A stretch of 64,000 nucleotides of DNA from Dehalococcoidia bacterium UBA7891. GTDB lineage: Bacteria > Chloroflexota > Dehalococcoidia > Lucifugimonadales > UBA826. Made by a program: the position numbers and the translations under genes. The stretch covers positions 1 through 64,000 of the forward strand of contig DLRJ01000033.1 in assembly GCA_002500485.1 (NCBI GenBank), given 5' to 3'. The notes beneath the pieces are model-generated. The model was not told the DNA's origin and did no database searches. It saw nothing but the letters and a program-made list of their open reading frames with translations. This document shows, in pieces, positions 7,976 through 16,460 of the stretch (the first letter of the stretch is position 1; each line of letters begins with the position of its first letter).

Positions 7976-9271
7976 ATGTCGAAAGATAAAGTTGTTATCG
8001 CAGGTGGAGGTATTGGTGGTCTTGTACTTGCATTAACACTGAATCAGATTGGTATTGAGTGTATTGTCTGCGAGAGCGTGCGCAACCCTAGGCCTCTTGG
8101 CGTCGGGATTAACCTTCAGCCGAACGCAGTTAGGGAGATGTTTGACCTCGGATTCACCGTCGCGGACATGAATGAGTTTGGTGTACCGGCTAAAGAGTGG
8201 GCACTTGTCGGGCTGAAAGGTCAGGAAATATATTCAGAGCCGCGCGGGATATTTGCTGGGTATTCCTGGCCGCAGTATGCAGTGCATCGAGGAGAGTTCC
8301 ACATGGCACTCTATCGAAGGTTCCGGGACCTGGCGGGAGACGACGCAATACGGCTTGGGTGTCGGGCTAAAGGATATGATATTCATAAAAATGGAACCGT
8401 CTCGCTACAGCTTGATACGCCGGATGGACCCGATTATGAAAATGGAACCTTGCTTGTTGGAGCAGATGGTATTCATTCTGCAATCCGTGGCGCTATGTTT
8501 CCTAGGCAACCTCCTATCCATTGGGGGGGCGCTATCATGTGGCGTGGCACTTCGCGGGCGAGGCCAATTCGAACGAAATCATCCTTCGTAGGTCTCGGTA
8601 ACCACCGCCAACGCATGGTGATATATCCTATTTCTGAGGCCGATCCAAATACAGGTCTCGCTCTAATCAACTGGATTGCTGAAGTCACTTATGACGATCC
8701 GTCAACGCATGATAATACTGACTGGTTCCGGAGTGTGGAGATCGAAAGTTTTATCCATCATTTTGAGGATTGGACCTATGATTGGCTAGATGTACCATCA
8801 CTGATACGAGAAGCAGAGGAAGTTTTCGAAAATCCAATGATTGACCGTGACCCGATCTCGCACTGGGCTGAAGGGCCAGTTGCCCTTCTCGGGGATGCTG
8901 CACATCCAATGTATCCGACAGGATCAAACGGAGCTAGCCAAGCTATTGTCGACGGACGCATCATGGGCGCAAAATTCCTAGAACATGGTGTCACACCAGC
9001 CGCCCTGCAGGCCTATAACAACATGCTTTGCAGGCCGATTTCAGAAGTGGTATTACGCAATCGTGAAGCCGGGCCATTCGGTTTGTTGAATATGGTTAAT
9101 GACCGCTGCGATGGCGAATTCGAATGTATTGACGAGGTAATCTCGGCCTCAGAACGGTCCGACTTTATGGGAAAATATCAAGCTGCTGCAGGTTTTGCGC
9201 GCGACATACTAAATGATGCCCCACCGACCATCAGGCCAGGGGCTCGAGTTGGCAGGATGGGGCGGTACTAA
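7976..9271 (+). CDS. FAD-dependent aromatic-type monooxygenase
   Basis: The product has the class A flavoprotein monooxygenase layout: FAD-binding AGGGIGGL at about 9-16, a mid-protein VGADGIHSAIR motif (the DG motif contacting FAD and NADPH) and GDAAHPMYPTGSNG near 306. It most resembles PhzS/salicylate-hydroxylase-like oxidoreductases that hydroxylate aromatic or heteroaromatic rings. I chose ATG 7976 rather than ATG 7967, because AAGGAG (7960-7965) leaves 10 nt to 7976 and almost none to 7967. It is cotranscribed with the NIPSNAP-like gene in cassette 2. Substrate unknown. Confidence 0.85.
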   Translation: MSKDKVVIAGGGIGGLVLALTLNQIGIECIVCESVRNPRPLGVGINLQPNAVREMFDLGFTVADMNEFGVPAKEWALVGLKGQEIYSEPRGIFAGYSWPQYAVHRGEFHMALYRRFRDLAGDDAIRLGCRAKGYDIHKNGTVSLQLDTPDGPDYENGTLLVGADGIHSAIRGAMFPRQPPIHWGGAIMWRGTSRARPIRTKSSFVGLGNHRQRMVIYPISEADPNTGLALINWIAEVTYDDPSTHDNTDWFRSVEIESFIHHFEDWTYDWLDVPSLIREAEEVFENPMIDRDPISHWAEGPVALLGDAAHPMYPTGSNGASQAIVDGRIMGAKFLEHGVTPAALQAYNNMLCRPISEVVLRNREAGPFGLLNMVNDRCDGEFECIDEVISASERSDFMGKYQAAAGFARDILNDAPPTIRPGARVGRMGRY

Positions 9272-9352
9272 ATAAGCGGCTGGGTGAAACTATTGTTAAT
9301 GAATGAAAATTATGCGATTATTTCAGCACCCTGATCTTTGGATTTTCATAGC

Positions 9353-9412
9353 TCATAACTCAAAGATCGCAGGTTGAAATCTTGCTCCCGCTGTCACTCA
9401 TTCATGACTAAA
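9353..9412 (+). repeat. tRNA-Met 3'-half-like direct repeat, copy C (putative att site)
   Basis: This copy starts GCTCATAACTCAAAGATCGC at 9351 and keeps AGGTTGAAATC, an acceptor-like GCTCCCGCTGTCA and the ATGACTAAA tail. It matches copy A at 49 of 60 positions, and similarity to A continues past 9412 to about 9465 (TACTACACCT, GGCATGCTGGCAAT). No tRNA 5' half precedes it. It closes cassette 2 and lies in the gap between the monooxygenase and the MDR gene at 9523. Confidence 0.73.
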
Positions 9413-9522
9413 ATTTCCGCTTTTGACCCCTACTACACCTCGGAAATGGGGCATGCTGGCAATATAAACACAAGCGACGAATAGTTAGGCTACAAATTGT
9501 TGATTCGAAAGGAAAAATAAGA

Positions 9523-10662
9523 ATGTCAGAGCAAACTTCAAAAGAAATAAGATCAACTGTAACAAGTGAAGGATATATAGAAATCTCTATTATTACTGTA
9601 GAAAAACCAGCGCCTTCAGAAAATGAAGTTTTAATCAAAGTAGAAGCTTCTCCTATTAATCCATCGGATTTAGGACTTCTTATAAGTTTTGCAGCCAATC
9701 TTGATAGTCTGAGTGTTTCAGGTTCAGGTGATCATACGGTAGCAAAAATGAAAATCCACGAAGGTTTGATGAAAACAATGACTCCAAGAATGGGCCAATC
9801 TATGAAAGTAGGCAATGAGGGTGGCGGGGTGATTGAAGATGCCGGCGCAAATGCAAAAGAACTTATAGGAAAAACTGTTGGCGCCGCTGGTGGAGCTATG
9901 TATTCCCATTACAGGTGTGTTCCAAAAACTAGCTGTTTGGTGATGGATGACAACACAACTTCTTCTGAAGCTGCCTCTTCCTTTGTAAATCCATTAACTG
10001 CTTTAGGCTTCATTGAAACTATGAAACTAGAAAACCACAGTGCCATAGTACATACAGCTGCGGCCTCAAATTTAGGACAAATGCTTGTAAAAATCTGTAA
10101 AGATGACTCTGTTCCTCTTGTAAATATCGTTAGAAGATCGGAACAAGTGGAACTTCTTAAAAACCTTGGTGCTGAGCACATATGTAACGTTAGTGAACCT
10201 GACTTCATGGAGGGCCTGGTTGATGCTCTCGAAGCGACTGGTGCTACTCTAGGTTTTGATGCGACTGGGGGAGGAAATAAAGGGAGACTTGCAGGGCAAA
10301 TACTCTCAGCGATGGAAATAGCTGCGAACAAAATTGCTAAAGAATATAGTCGATATGGTTCAGATACCTATAAACAAGTATATATCTACGGTGGACTAGA
10401 TCAATCACCCACAATTCTGAACAGATCCTTTGGTATGCAATGGGGACTTGGCGGATGGCTTTTAACTCCAATGATAGGTAAATTTGGCATGGAAACATTT
10501 CAACAGATGCGTGAGCGAGTAGTTAAAGAAATTAAGACTACTTTTGCTAGTCACTACACTGAAGAGATATCTTTTGAAGAAATGCTTCAACCGGAAACTA
10601 TTAGAGCCTATGCGAAACAAGCTACCGGTGAAAAGTATTTAGTTGCTCCCCATAAAGAATAG
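9523..10662 (+). CDS. Medium-chain reductase, quinone-oxidoreductase-like
   Basis: The 379-residue protein belongs to the MDR superfamily. It has a GroES-like N-terminus (PSENEVLIKVEASPINPSDL), a Gly-rich NAD(P)-binding region around residues 180-260 (VHTAAASNLGQMLVKI, then LGFDATGGG) and a C-terminal helical tail. The zinc-ligand cysteines of alcohol dehydrogenases are absent, so it is likely a zinc-free NADPH-dependent quinone or enone reductase. An unusual insertion of about 35 residues near 70-105 is rich in M, K and G. It is the first gene after repeat C. Confidence 0.75.
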   Translation: MSEQTSKEIRSTVTSEGYIEISIITVEKPAPSENEVLIKVEASPINPSDLGLLISFAANLDSLSVSGSGDHTVAKMKIHEGLMKTMTPRMGQSMKVGNEGGGVIEDAGANAKELIGKTVGAAGGAMYSHYRCVPKTSCLVMDDNTTSSEAASSFVNPLTALGFIETMKLENHSAIVHTAAASNLGQMLVKICKDDSVPLVNIVRRSEQVELLKNLGAEHICNVSEPDFMEGLVDALEATGATLGFDATGGGNKGRLAGQILSAMEIAANKIAKEYSRYGSDTYKQVYIYGGLDQSPTILNRSFGMQWGLGGWLLTPMIGKFGMETFQQMRERVVKEIKTTFASHYTEEISFEEMLQPETIRAYAKQATGEKYLVAPHKE

Positions 10663-10819
10663 ATCGTTATTTCCGTGTAAAATCGCGCTAAAAATACAGC
10701 CCAATAAACCCTTTACCGACAATTGGGCATTAATAGTGCTCCTAATCATTCCCTCATTCTGCTGTATTATTCAGTCCAGTGGATCATGTAATTTATGAGG
10801 AAGGTGAGGAGAATTTTAT

Positions 10820-11596
10820 ATGAGACTTGAAGGAAAAGTTGCTTTAATAACTGGAGGAGCCAGAGGCCAAGGTGCAGCCGAAACAAAGTTATTTGCCAAG
10901 GAAGGCGCAAAGGTAGTCATAGCGGATATTCTCGATGAAGAAGGTGAAAAGCTCGAAGCAGAGATTACTGAGCTGGGTGGGGAATGTTTCTATACTCACC
11001 TAGATGTCTCTAGCTCTGAAAATTGGGAAGAGACTATCAACACTACAGTGACTCATTTTGGAACAATTGACATACTCGTGAATAATGCCGGCATTGCAGT
11101 CTGGGGCACCAATGACGACACGACTGAAGAAATTTGGGATACGGTTATGGATGTAAACGCAAAAGATGTCTTTTTAGGTACGAAACGCGTAATCCCTGAA
11201 GTGAAAAGGTCAGGTGGAGGCTCAATCATCAACATATCGTCCATCTCTGGCCTAGTTGGCCAACCAACTATACAGCCAGTCTACAACGCCTCAAAAGGCG
11301 CAGTCAGATTGTTCACGAAATCCACAGCCGTACAGTACGGCAGCTATGGAATTAGGGCTAATTCCATTCATCCAGGTGCAATCGATACAGATATGATTTC
11401 TCATAGAATTCAAGGCGAAGAAAATAAAAATAGAATAAAACATACTGTTCCACTTCAACGAGTCGCAAAGCCTATAGAAATCGCCTACGGAGCCTTGTTT
11501 TTGGCCTCAAAAGAATCTTCGTACATGACGGGCAGCAAAATGGTGATCGACGGTGGAGTTACCGCTGGAGCTCCTAACTCAAGCGCCAATTCATAG
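10820..11596 (+). CDS. Short-chain dehydrogenase/reductase
   Basis: The 258-residue classical SDR has cofactor motif GGARGQG at 12-18, NNAG near 88, a catalytic Ser in NISSISG near 142, and Y155 and K159 in YNASKGA. Acidic ADI at the end of beta-2 suggests NAD rather than NADP. It is the glucose-dehydrogenase/FabG-like type that oxidises or reduces secondary alcohols. A GAGGA site lies upstream of ATG. It stands alone, convergent with the small SEC-C gene. Substrate unknown. Confidence 0.88.
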   Translation: MRLEGKVALITGGARGQGAAETKLFAKEGAKVVIADILDEEGEKLEAEITELGGECFYTHLDVSSSENWEETINTTVTHFGTIDILVNNAGIAVWGTNDDTTEEIWDTVMDVNAKDVFLGTKRVIPEVKRSGGGSIINISSISGLVGQPTIQPVYNASKGAVRLFTKSTAVQYGSYGIRANSIHPGAIDTDMISHRIQGEENKNRIKHTVPLQRVAKPIEIAYGALFLASKESSYMTGSKMVIDGGVTAGAPNSSANS

Positions 11597-11645
11597 ATCT
11601 CTAGACTTCCTGCGACTGAGGTCATAGGTATGTTACAGAAAGGCC

Positions 11646-11810
11646 TCAAGGGCCGTGGCATTTTTTGTATTTTTTTCCACTACCACAGGGACATTTTTCA
11701 TTTCGACCTATTTTCCTAGATGCATTTATCTTTATACGGTTCGATTCTTGGCATTTTGCGCAGGTGCAAGCCACGGGATGTTCTTTATGCCAGTTGGTAC
11801 GCGATGTCAC
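11646..11810 (-). CDS. SEC-C zinc-binding miniprotein (54 residues)
   Basis: Reading the minus strand from GTG at 11810 gives a 54-residue frame ending TGA at 11646-11648. It contains [12 protein letters not shown] near residues 11-22 and ends [20 protein letters not shown] plus GP. The second part is the SEC-C zinc motif found at the C-terminus of SecA and in small stand-alone proteins. The first Cys cluster suggests a second metal site. An upstream CAGGA lies 7 nt before GTG. It is too short for usual gene-calling cut-offs and fills the gap between the SDR and CoA-transferase genes. Role unknown; SEC-C motifs bind zinc and contact ribosome or translocon partners. Confidence 0.75.
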   Translation of the reverse strand: MTSRTNWHKEHPVACTCAKCQESNRIKINASRKIGRNEKCPCGSGKKYKKCHGP

Positions 11811-11929
11811 GAGATATGTCCTGGGTATTTAAAAACAACACAGCCATGTAATTTGACTAAGTTATGGTTTTTCATAACATTATCACATACCATAGTCAGG
11901 TAAATTGAATTCATTATTCGGAGATTAAT

Positions 11930-13198
11930 TTGCCAGGTCCGTTAGATGGAATAAAAATCGTTGAGTTCACCCAAATAATAGCTGCCCCGTTTGGAGGCAT
12001 GTTATTGAGTGACATGGGTGCTGAGATAATTAAAATCGAACCCATTGAAGGCGAACCTTGGAGACTCCACACTGAATTTCTACCCAAGGAAAGTAAAACA
12101 TTCATAGCCTTGAATCGGGGGAAAAAAAGTCTTCCGTTGGATCTTCAAAGTAAAGAAGGTCTTGAGATCGCCCAGAAACTTGTGGCAGATGCCGATGTGG
12201 TTATCATAAACGCTCGACCAGACGTCCCTAAAAAGTTGGGGATTGACTACGAAACCCTATCTGAAGCCAACCCAAAGTTAATATATTGCGATAACACAGC
12301 ATTCGGCCGACAGGGCCCTCATGGCTATAGACCAGGTTACGATCTGATTATTCAAGCTATGAGTGGTCTTTTAGCTGCTGACAATAAGGTCGTTGATGGT
12401 GTCCCACAACAGGTGACTGCGACTGCCGTTGCAGATTACACCACGGGAGTTGCGATTGCCTGGGGTGTTAGCGCGGCCTTATTTTCGAGGGAACGTACCG
12501 GTAAAGGCCAAAAAATCGACACAACTCTGCTTTCGACATCTCTACTCATCCAAGGTGGGTTTATGGAGGTGGAAGAACATGGAAAGGAAGAGAAAGATGA
12601 ACTGGTGGAGACTTTGGGTGCCTTAAGGCAAGCTGGCCTGCCGTACCAAAGCCTGTTGGACCAACAACAAATTTTCTCGCCATTTAATACAGCATTTCGT
12701 ATCTATTACACCACATACCAAACTGCCAATGACGTGATTGCCATCGCTTGCTTAAGCAACAGGCTTAGAAAAAAAGCTGCCGATGCAATTGGTGTGGTTG
12801 ATCCACGGTTTTCAGAAGGCTACGACCCTGAAGATCCATCCATAGTGTCGGCAATAGAATCCCTATCGGAAGAAATGAAAACCATATTACTGAGTAAAAC
12901 CGGTGAAGAATGGCTTTCGATCCTTGATGCAGCGGGAGTTCCGGCTGGTCCTGTGAGGTTTATACAAGAACTGACTAATGACGAACAAGTGATTGCAAAT
13001 GATATGGTGGTAGAGGTAAATCACTCACTTGCTGGGAAAATTCGGATGGCTGGGCCCATGATACAAATGAGCGAAACCCCTTTGGCGGTGAAATCGGCAT
13101 CTCCTGCTTTAGGGGAACATACTGATGAAATCATGCTCAATCTCGGCTATTCTGAAGACGAGATTACCGATCTAAAATCCCGGAATATAACCCTCTGA
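11930..13198 (+). CDS. CaiB/BaiF (class III) CoA-transferase
   Basis: The 422-residue protein opens GPLDGIKIVEFTQIIAAPFG and continues LLSDMGAEIIKIEP, the standard family start. The presumed catalytic Asp lies in PGYDLIIQAMSG near residue 140. The C-terminal part includes the family tail GEHTDEIMLNLGYS. These enzymes move CoA between carboxylic acids through a ping-pong anhydride. The start is TTG 11930, preceded by CGGAG at 6 nt. A ferredoxin gene follows after 129 bp. Donor and acceptor acids cannot be told from sequence. Confidence 0.9.
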   Translation: MPGPLDGIKIVEFTQIIAAPFGGMLLSDMGAEIIKIEPIEGEPWRLHTEFLPKESKTFIALNRGKKSLPLDLQSKEGLEIAQKLVADADVVIINARPDVPKKLGIDYETLSEANPKLIYCDNTAFGRQGPHGYRPGYDLIIQAMSGLLAADNKVVDGVPQQVTATAVADYTTGVAIAWGVSAALFSRERTGKGQKIDTTLLSTSLLIQGGFMEVEEHGKEEKDELVETLGALRQAGLPYQSLLDQQQIFSPFNTAFRIYYTTYQTANDVIAIACLSNRLRKKAADAIGVVDPRFSEGYDPEDPSIVSAIESLSEEMKTILLSKTGEEWLSILDAAGVPAGPVRFIQELTNDEQVIANDMVVEVNHSLAGKIRMAGPMIQMSETPLAVKSASPALGEHTDEIMLNLGYSEDEITDLKSRNITL

Positions 13199-13327
13199 CA
13201 TTCATATTTCTCGCCAATCAAACAATTCACAGCAGTCTCCACGTTGAAGCCCTCATACTCAAGAGATATAATTCCGAGGTTATCCCATAAGGAATTTTCA
13301 TTTAGACGAGGAGTACAAAAATAGCAT

Positions 13328-13576
13328 ATGACCTACATTATCGCTGAACCCTGTATTGATGTGTTAGATAGAGCCTGCATAGATGTATGCCCGGTTGACT
13401 GCATTTATGAAGCAGAAGAGCATAGTATGCTACTTATAAACCCAGAAGAGTGCATCGATTGCGCTGCATGTGAGCCAGTTTGCCCAGTAACCGCCATATT
13501 TGCCGAGGACGACGTGCCTGCCGACTGGGATAAATGGACTGAGCTGAATTACGAGTACTTTGGACAGAAAAGATAA
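13328..13576 (+). CDS. Seven-iron ferredoxin [3Fe-4S][4Fe-4S]
   Basis: The 82-residue ferredoxin resembles the FdxA type. C9, C17 and C52 should hold the [3Fe-4S] cluster. The position that would complete a second CxxC there is Val/Asp, so a fourth ligand is missing. C21, C42, C45 and C48 should hold the [4Fe-4S] cluster, and C25 is a conserved extra Cys. The C-terminal acidic segment DWDKWTELNYEYF is typical. GAGGAG lies 13 nt before ATG, a rather long spacing. It carries electrons in the cytoplasm, perhaps for an oxygenase or oxidoreductase. Confidence 0.92.
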   Translation: MTYIIAEPCIDVLDRACIDVCPVDCIYEAEEHSMLLINPEECIDCAACEPVCPVTAIFAEDDVPADWDKWTELNYEYFGQKR

Positions 13577-13739
13577 CAAATATGGGCTTTACTCGCCCTC
13601 TTTTAAATTGAAGTTGGTTTTAACGCGGATTAATCTCTGGGTTGAATATTAATAGCTATCGTGATAATTTCACTCAGATGAGATACTATTCCTGAGTTGC
13701 CGACTGCCTCATCCTTAGCAATTTCGGAGTTACAGTCTC

Positions 13740-16430
13740 ATGAATAACAATGGTAATCCTTCAAGCCTAATATCAAAAAATATTCTGCAGACCCTATCAG
13801 GTAGTTACACCTATTACTCTATCGACTCTGCCGAGAAGGCTGGGTTAATAAACATCGACAAAACCCCTTATGCAATAAGGGTTTTGTTAGAGAATGTTAT
13901 ACGTAACGCCGATGGAGGCCCTGCAACGGAAGACCATATAAAATTAGTATCATCTTGGCGCCCAAACAATAAACCGGCTAGTGAATTTCCTTACATGCCA
14001 GGTAGAGTTCTACTCCAAGATTTCACTGGAGTTCCGGTAGCGGTAGACATAGCAGCTATGAGAGATGCAGTGAGTGAGTTGGGAGCTGATGCATCTATCA
14101 TCAATCCAATTGTCCGCTCAGATATGGTTATAGACCACTCAGTCCAAGTAGACAATTTCTCTGTCCCCAACGCACTTAACCTGAATATCGAAATGGAATT
14201 TGAGAGAAATACTGAAAGATACCAGTTGCTGAAATGGGCTCAAAACGCCTTTGATAATTTTAAAATAGTTCCTCCTGGCACCGGAATCGTTCATCAAGTT
14301 AACTTGGAGTACTTGGCAGAAGTTGTTTTAAGTGGAGATGATGTAGTCAACCCTGTTGCATTTTTGGACACATGTGTGGGAACTGACTCTCACACTACGA
14401 TGGTCAATGGTTTAGGGGTTTTAGGATGGGGGGTGGGTGGAATTGAAGCGGAAGCAGTCATGCTGGGGCAACCATACTATATGGTCGTACCAGAGGTAGT
14501 TGGGGTGAGACTGACTGGAACCCTACCAAATGGCTCCACAGCGACTGATCTAGTTTTATCGATAGTAGAAATGCTACGAGCAGTGGGTGTAGTCGAGAAA
14601 TTTGTCGAATTTTATGGCCCAGGATTGAAAGAACTAAGCCTTGCTGATCGAGCCACAATAGCAAACATGGCCCCTGAATATGGGGCAACGTGTGGGTTTT
14701 TTCCTATAGATCATCAAACTCTAAGGTACCTAAAAGACACTGGACGTGATACTGCAATAGTGGAATTGGTTGAACAGTACTCAAAAATGAATAACTTTTA
14801 TTATGATGATCAAAAGGAACCAGATTACAGTGTAGATATCAATTTTGATATTTCTAAAGTTATTCCATCGATGGCAGGACCTAAACGACCCCAAGACAAA
14901 ATTTCCTTAGAAAACATTCCTGAAAATTTTTCAGAATCTTTCTCTGATTCATCAGGTCGCATTCACAAAATAGAAATCGATGAAGAGGAGGTGGAATTTG
15001 GGGATGCTGCAGTAGCAATTGCAGCTATAACAAGTTGCACCAACACTTCAAACCCCTCAGTTATGGTGGGAGCCGGTTTATTGGCGCGAAACGCGAGACA
15101 AAAAGGATTACAAAGGAAACCATGGGTTAAATCGAGTTTGGCACCGGGTTCCACTGTAGTAACTAGATACCTTGAGGCTGCCGGGCTAAATGAAGACCTA
15201 GATTATTTAGGTTTTAACACTGTTGGGTATGGTTGCACAACCTGCATCGGAAATTCAGGACCGCTACCACAACCAGTCGCGGAAGCAGTCTCTGACAATG
15301 ATTTAACCGTGGCAGCCGTTCTAAGTGGTAACAGGAATTTTGAAGGTAGGGTTCACCCACAAGTGAAGGCCAATTACCTGGCATCTCCAATGCTCGTGGT
15401 GGCCTATTCTATAGCTGGTAGGGTAGATGTCAATCTGGTAGAAGATTCCATCGGTCAAGACCCATCAGGAAATGAGGTTTTCTTAAAAGACATTTGGCCC
15501 ACACAAGACGATATTTCAAACACAATATCCTCATGCCTCACACCAGAGATGTTCCAGGAGCAATACGGTAAGGTAGTCGAAGGCCCCCAAGAATGGCAAA
15601 ATTTAGAAACGTCTTCTACTTTAAATTTCAACTGGGACAAAGAATCCACATATATTCAAAAACCACCATACTTTGAAAACTTTACCAAGAACCCTTCTGA
15701 AAGAACAGAAATCACCGATGCCAGAGTGTTAGTGTATTTGGAAGATTCGGTAACCACGGATCATATTTCACCAGCAGGATCCATACCTCCGAGTGCTCCG
15801 GCAGGCCAGTTCCTTCTAGGAAATGACGTACCTCGACGGGAGTACAATTCATTCGGATCTAGAAGGGGTAATCACGATGTAATGGTTAGGGGTACATTTG
15901 CAAATATTAGACTTAGAAATAAGTTAAACCCGGCTATGGAGGGTGATTGGACTGTTCACCAGCCTTCGGAAGAAATTATGCGTATTTATGACGCTTCAGA
16001 AAAATATAAAAATGAAGAAGTTCCTTTGATAATCATTGCAGGTAAAGAATACGGCACCGGCAGCTCGAGAGATTGGGCCGCTAAAGGCCCTATGCTCCTA
16101 GGAGTCAGGGCCGTAATAGCCGAAAGCTTTGAAAGAATCCACCGCTCGAATTTGATTGGAATGGGCGTTTTGCCATTAGTTTTCATAAACGGACAAACAG
16201 CAATGTCACTTGGTTTAGATGGAACAGAAACATACGACATACCTGGAGTTGCAAATAATGTCACCCCTTCTTCCAACATTGAAATTACTGCCACCTCAAA
16301 AACAGGTAAGGTAACTAAGTTTGAGGTTTTGGCGCGTATAGACACTGAAATCGAGAATGAATATTACAGGCACAATGGACTCCTGCCCTATGTACTGCGT
16401 CAAATGATGTCTGAAAATTCGGTTTCATAA
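13740..16430 (+). CDS. acnA: Aconitate hydratase A
   Basis: The 896-residue protein matches the IRP1/AcnA aconitase type in length and motifs. It isomerises citrate to isocitrate in the TCA cycle (or 2-methylcitrate derivatives). The [4Fe-4S] ligands are the Cys of TSCTNTSNPS (near 433) and the two of GCTTCIGN (near 498-501). GTDSHTTMVNGLGVLGWG lies near 220, and the C-terminal swivel domain has GTGSSRDWAAKGP. The start is ATG 13740 after CGGAG. It is convergent with recG; an AAATTCGG/CCGAATTT inverted repeat (16415-16422 and 16446-16453) spans its stop. Confidence 0.96.
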   Translation: MNNNGNPSSLISKNILQTLSGSYTYYSIDSAEKAGLINIDKTPYAIRVLLENVIRNADGGPATEDHIKLVSSWRPNNKPASEFPYMPGRVLLQDFTGVPVAVDIAAMRDAVSELGADASIINPIVRSDMVIDHSVQVDNFSVPNALNLNIEMEFERNTERYQLLKWAQNAFDNFKIVPPGTGIVHQVNLEYLAEVVLSGDDVVNPVAFLDTCVGTDSHTTMVNGLGVLGWGVGGIEAEAVMLGQPYYMVVPEVVGVRLTGTLPNGSTATDLVLSIVEMLRAVGVVEKFVEFYGPGLKELSLADRATIANMAPEYGATCGFFPIDHQTLRYLKDTGRDTAIVELVEQYSKMNNFYYDDQKEPDYSVDINFDISKVIPSMAGPKRPQDKISLENIPENFSESFSDSSGRIHKIEIDEEEVEFGDAAVAIAAITSCTNTSNPSVMVGAGLLARNARQKGLQRKPWVKSSLAPGSTVVTRYLEAAGLNEDLDYLGFNTVGYGCTTCIGNSGPLPQPVAEAVSDNDLTVAAVLSGNRNFEGRVHPQVKANYLASPMLVVAYSIAGRVDVNLVEDSIGQDPSGNEVFLKDIWPTQDDISNTISSCLTPEMFQEQYGKVVEGPQEWQNLETSSTLNFNWDKESTYIQKPPYFENFTKNPSERTEITDARVLVYLEDSVTTDHISPAGSIPPSAPAGQFLLGNDVPRREYNSFGSRRGNHDVMVRGTFANIRLRNKLNPAMEGDWTVHQPSEEIMRIYDASEKYKNEEVPLIIIAGKEYGTGSSRDWAAKGPMLLGVRAVIAESFERIHRSNLIGMGVLPLVFINGQTAMSLGLDGTETYDIPGVANNVTPSSNIEITATSKTGKVTKFEVLARIDTEIENEYYRHNGLLPYVLRQMMSENSVS

Positions 16431-16460
16431 ATACTGATTCAAGGTCCGAATTTATAGCTC

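Larger units (their letters stand above)
6987..9352. mobile_element. Putative GC-richer cassette 2 between repeats B and C
   Basis: A 2.4-kb segment between direct repeats B and C holds a two-gene rightward operon (NIPSNAP-like protein and flavin monooxygenase). Its first gene is visibly richer in G+C than flanking DNA: two 60-base lines I counted (7261 and 7441) have 31 and 34 G+C. That suggests recent acquisition from another genome. Boundaries are inferred from the repeats. Confidence 0.5.

Noticed and set aside
11640..11680. Intrinsic terminator GGCC/GGCC plus T-run after the SDR
   Set aside because: The stem is only 4-5 bp and the T-rich stretch is the reverse of Lys codons in the SEC-C gene.
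16415..16453. Bidirectional terminator between acnA and recG (AAATTCGG/CCGAATTT)
   Set aside because: Perfect 8-bp arms, but a 23-nt loop and no T-run; mentioned with acnA only.
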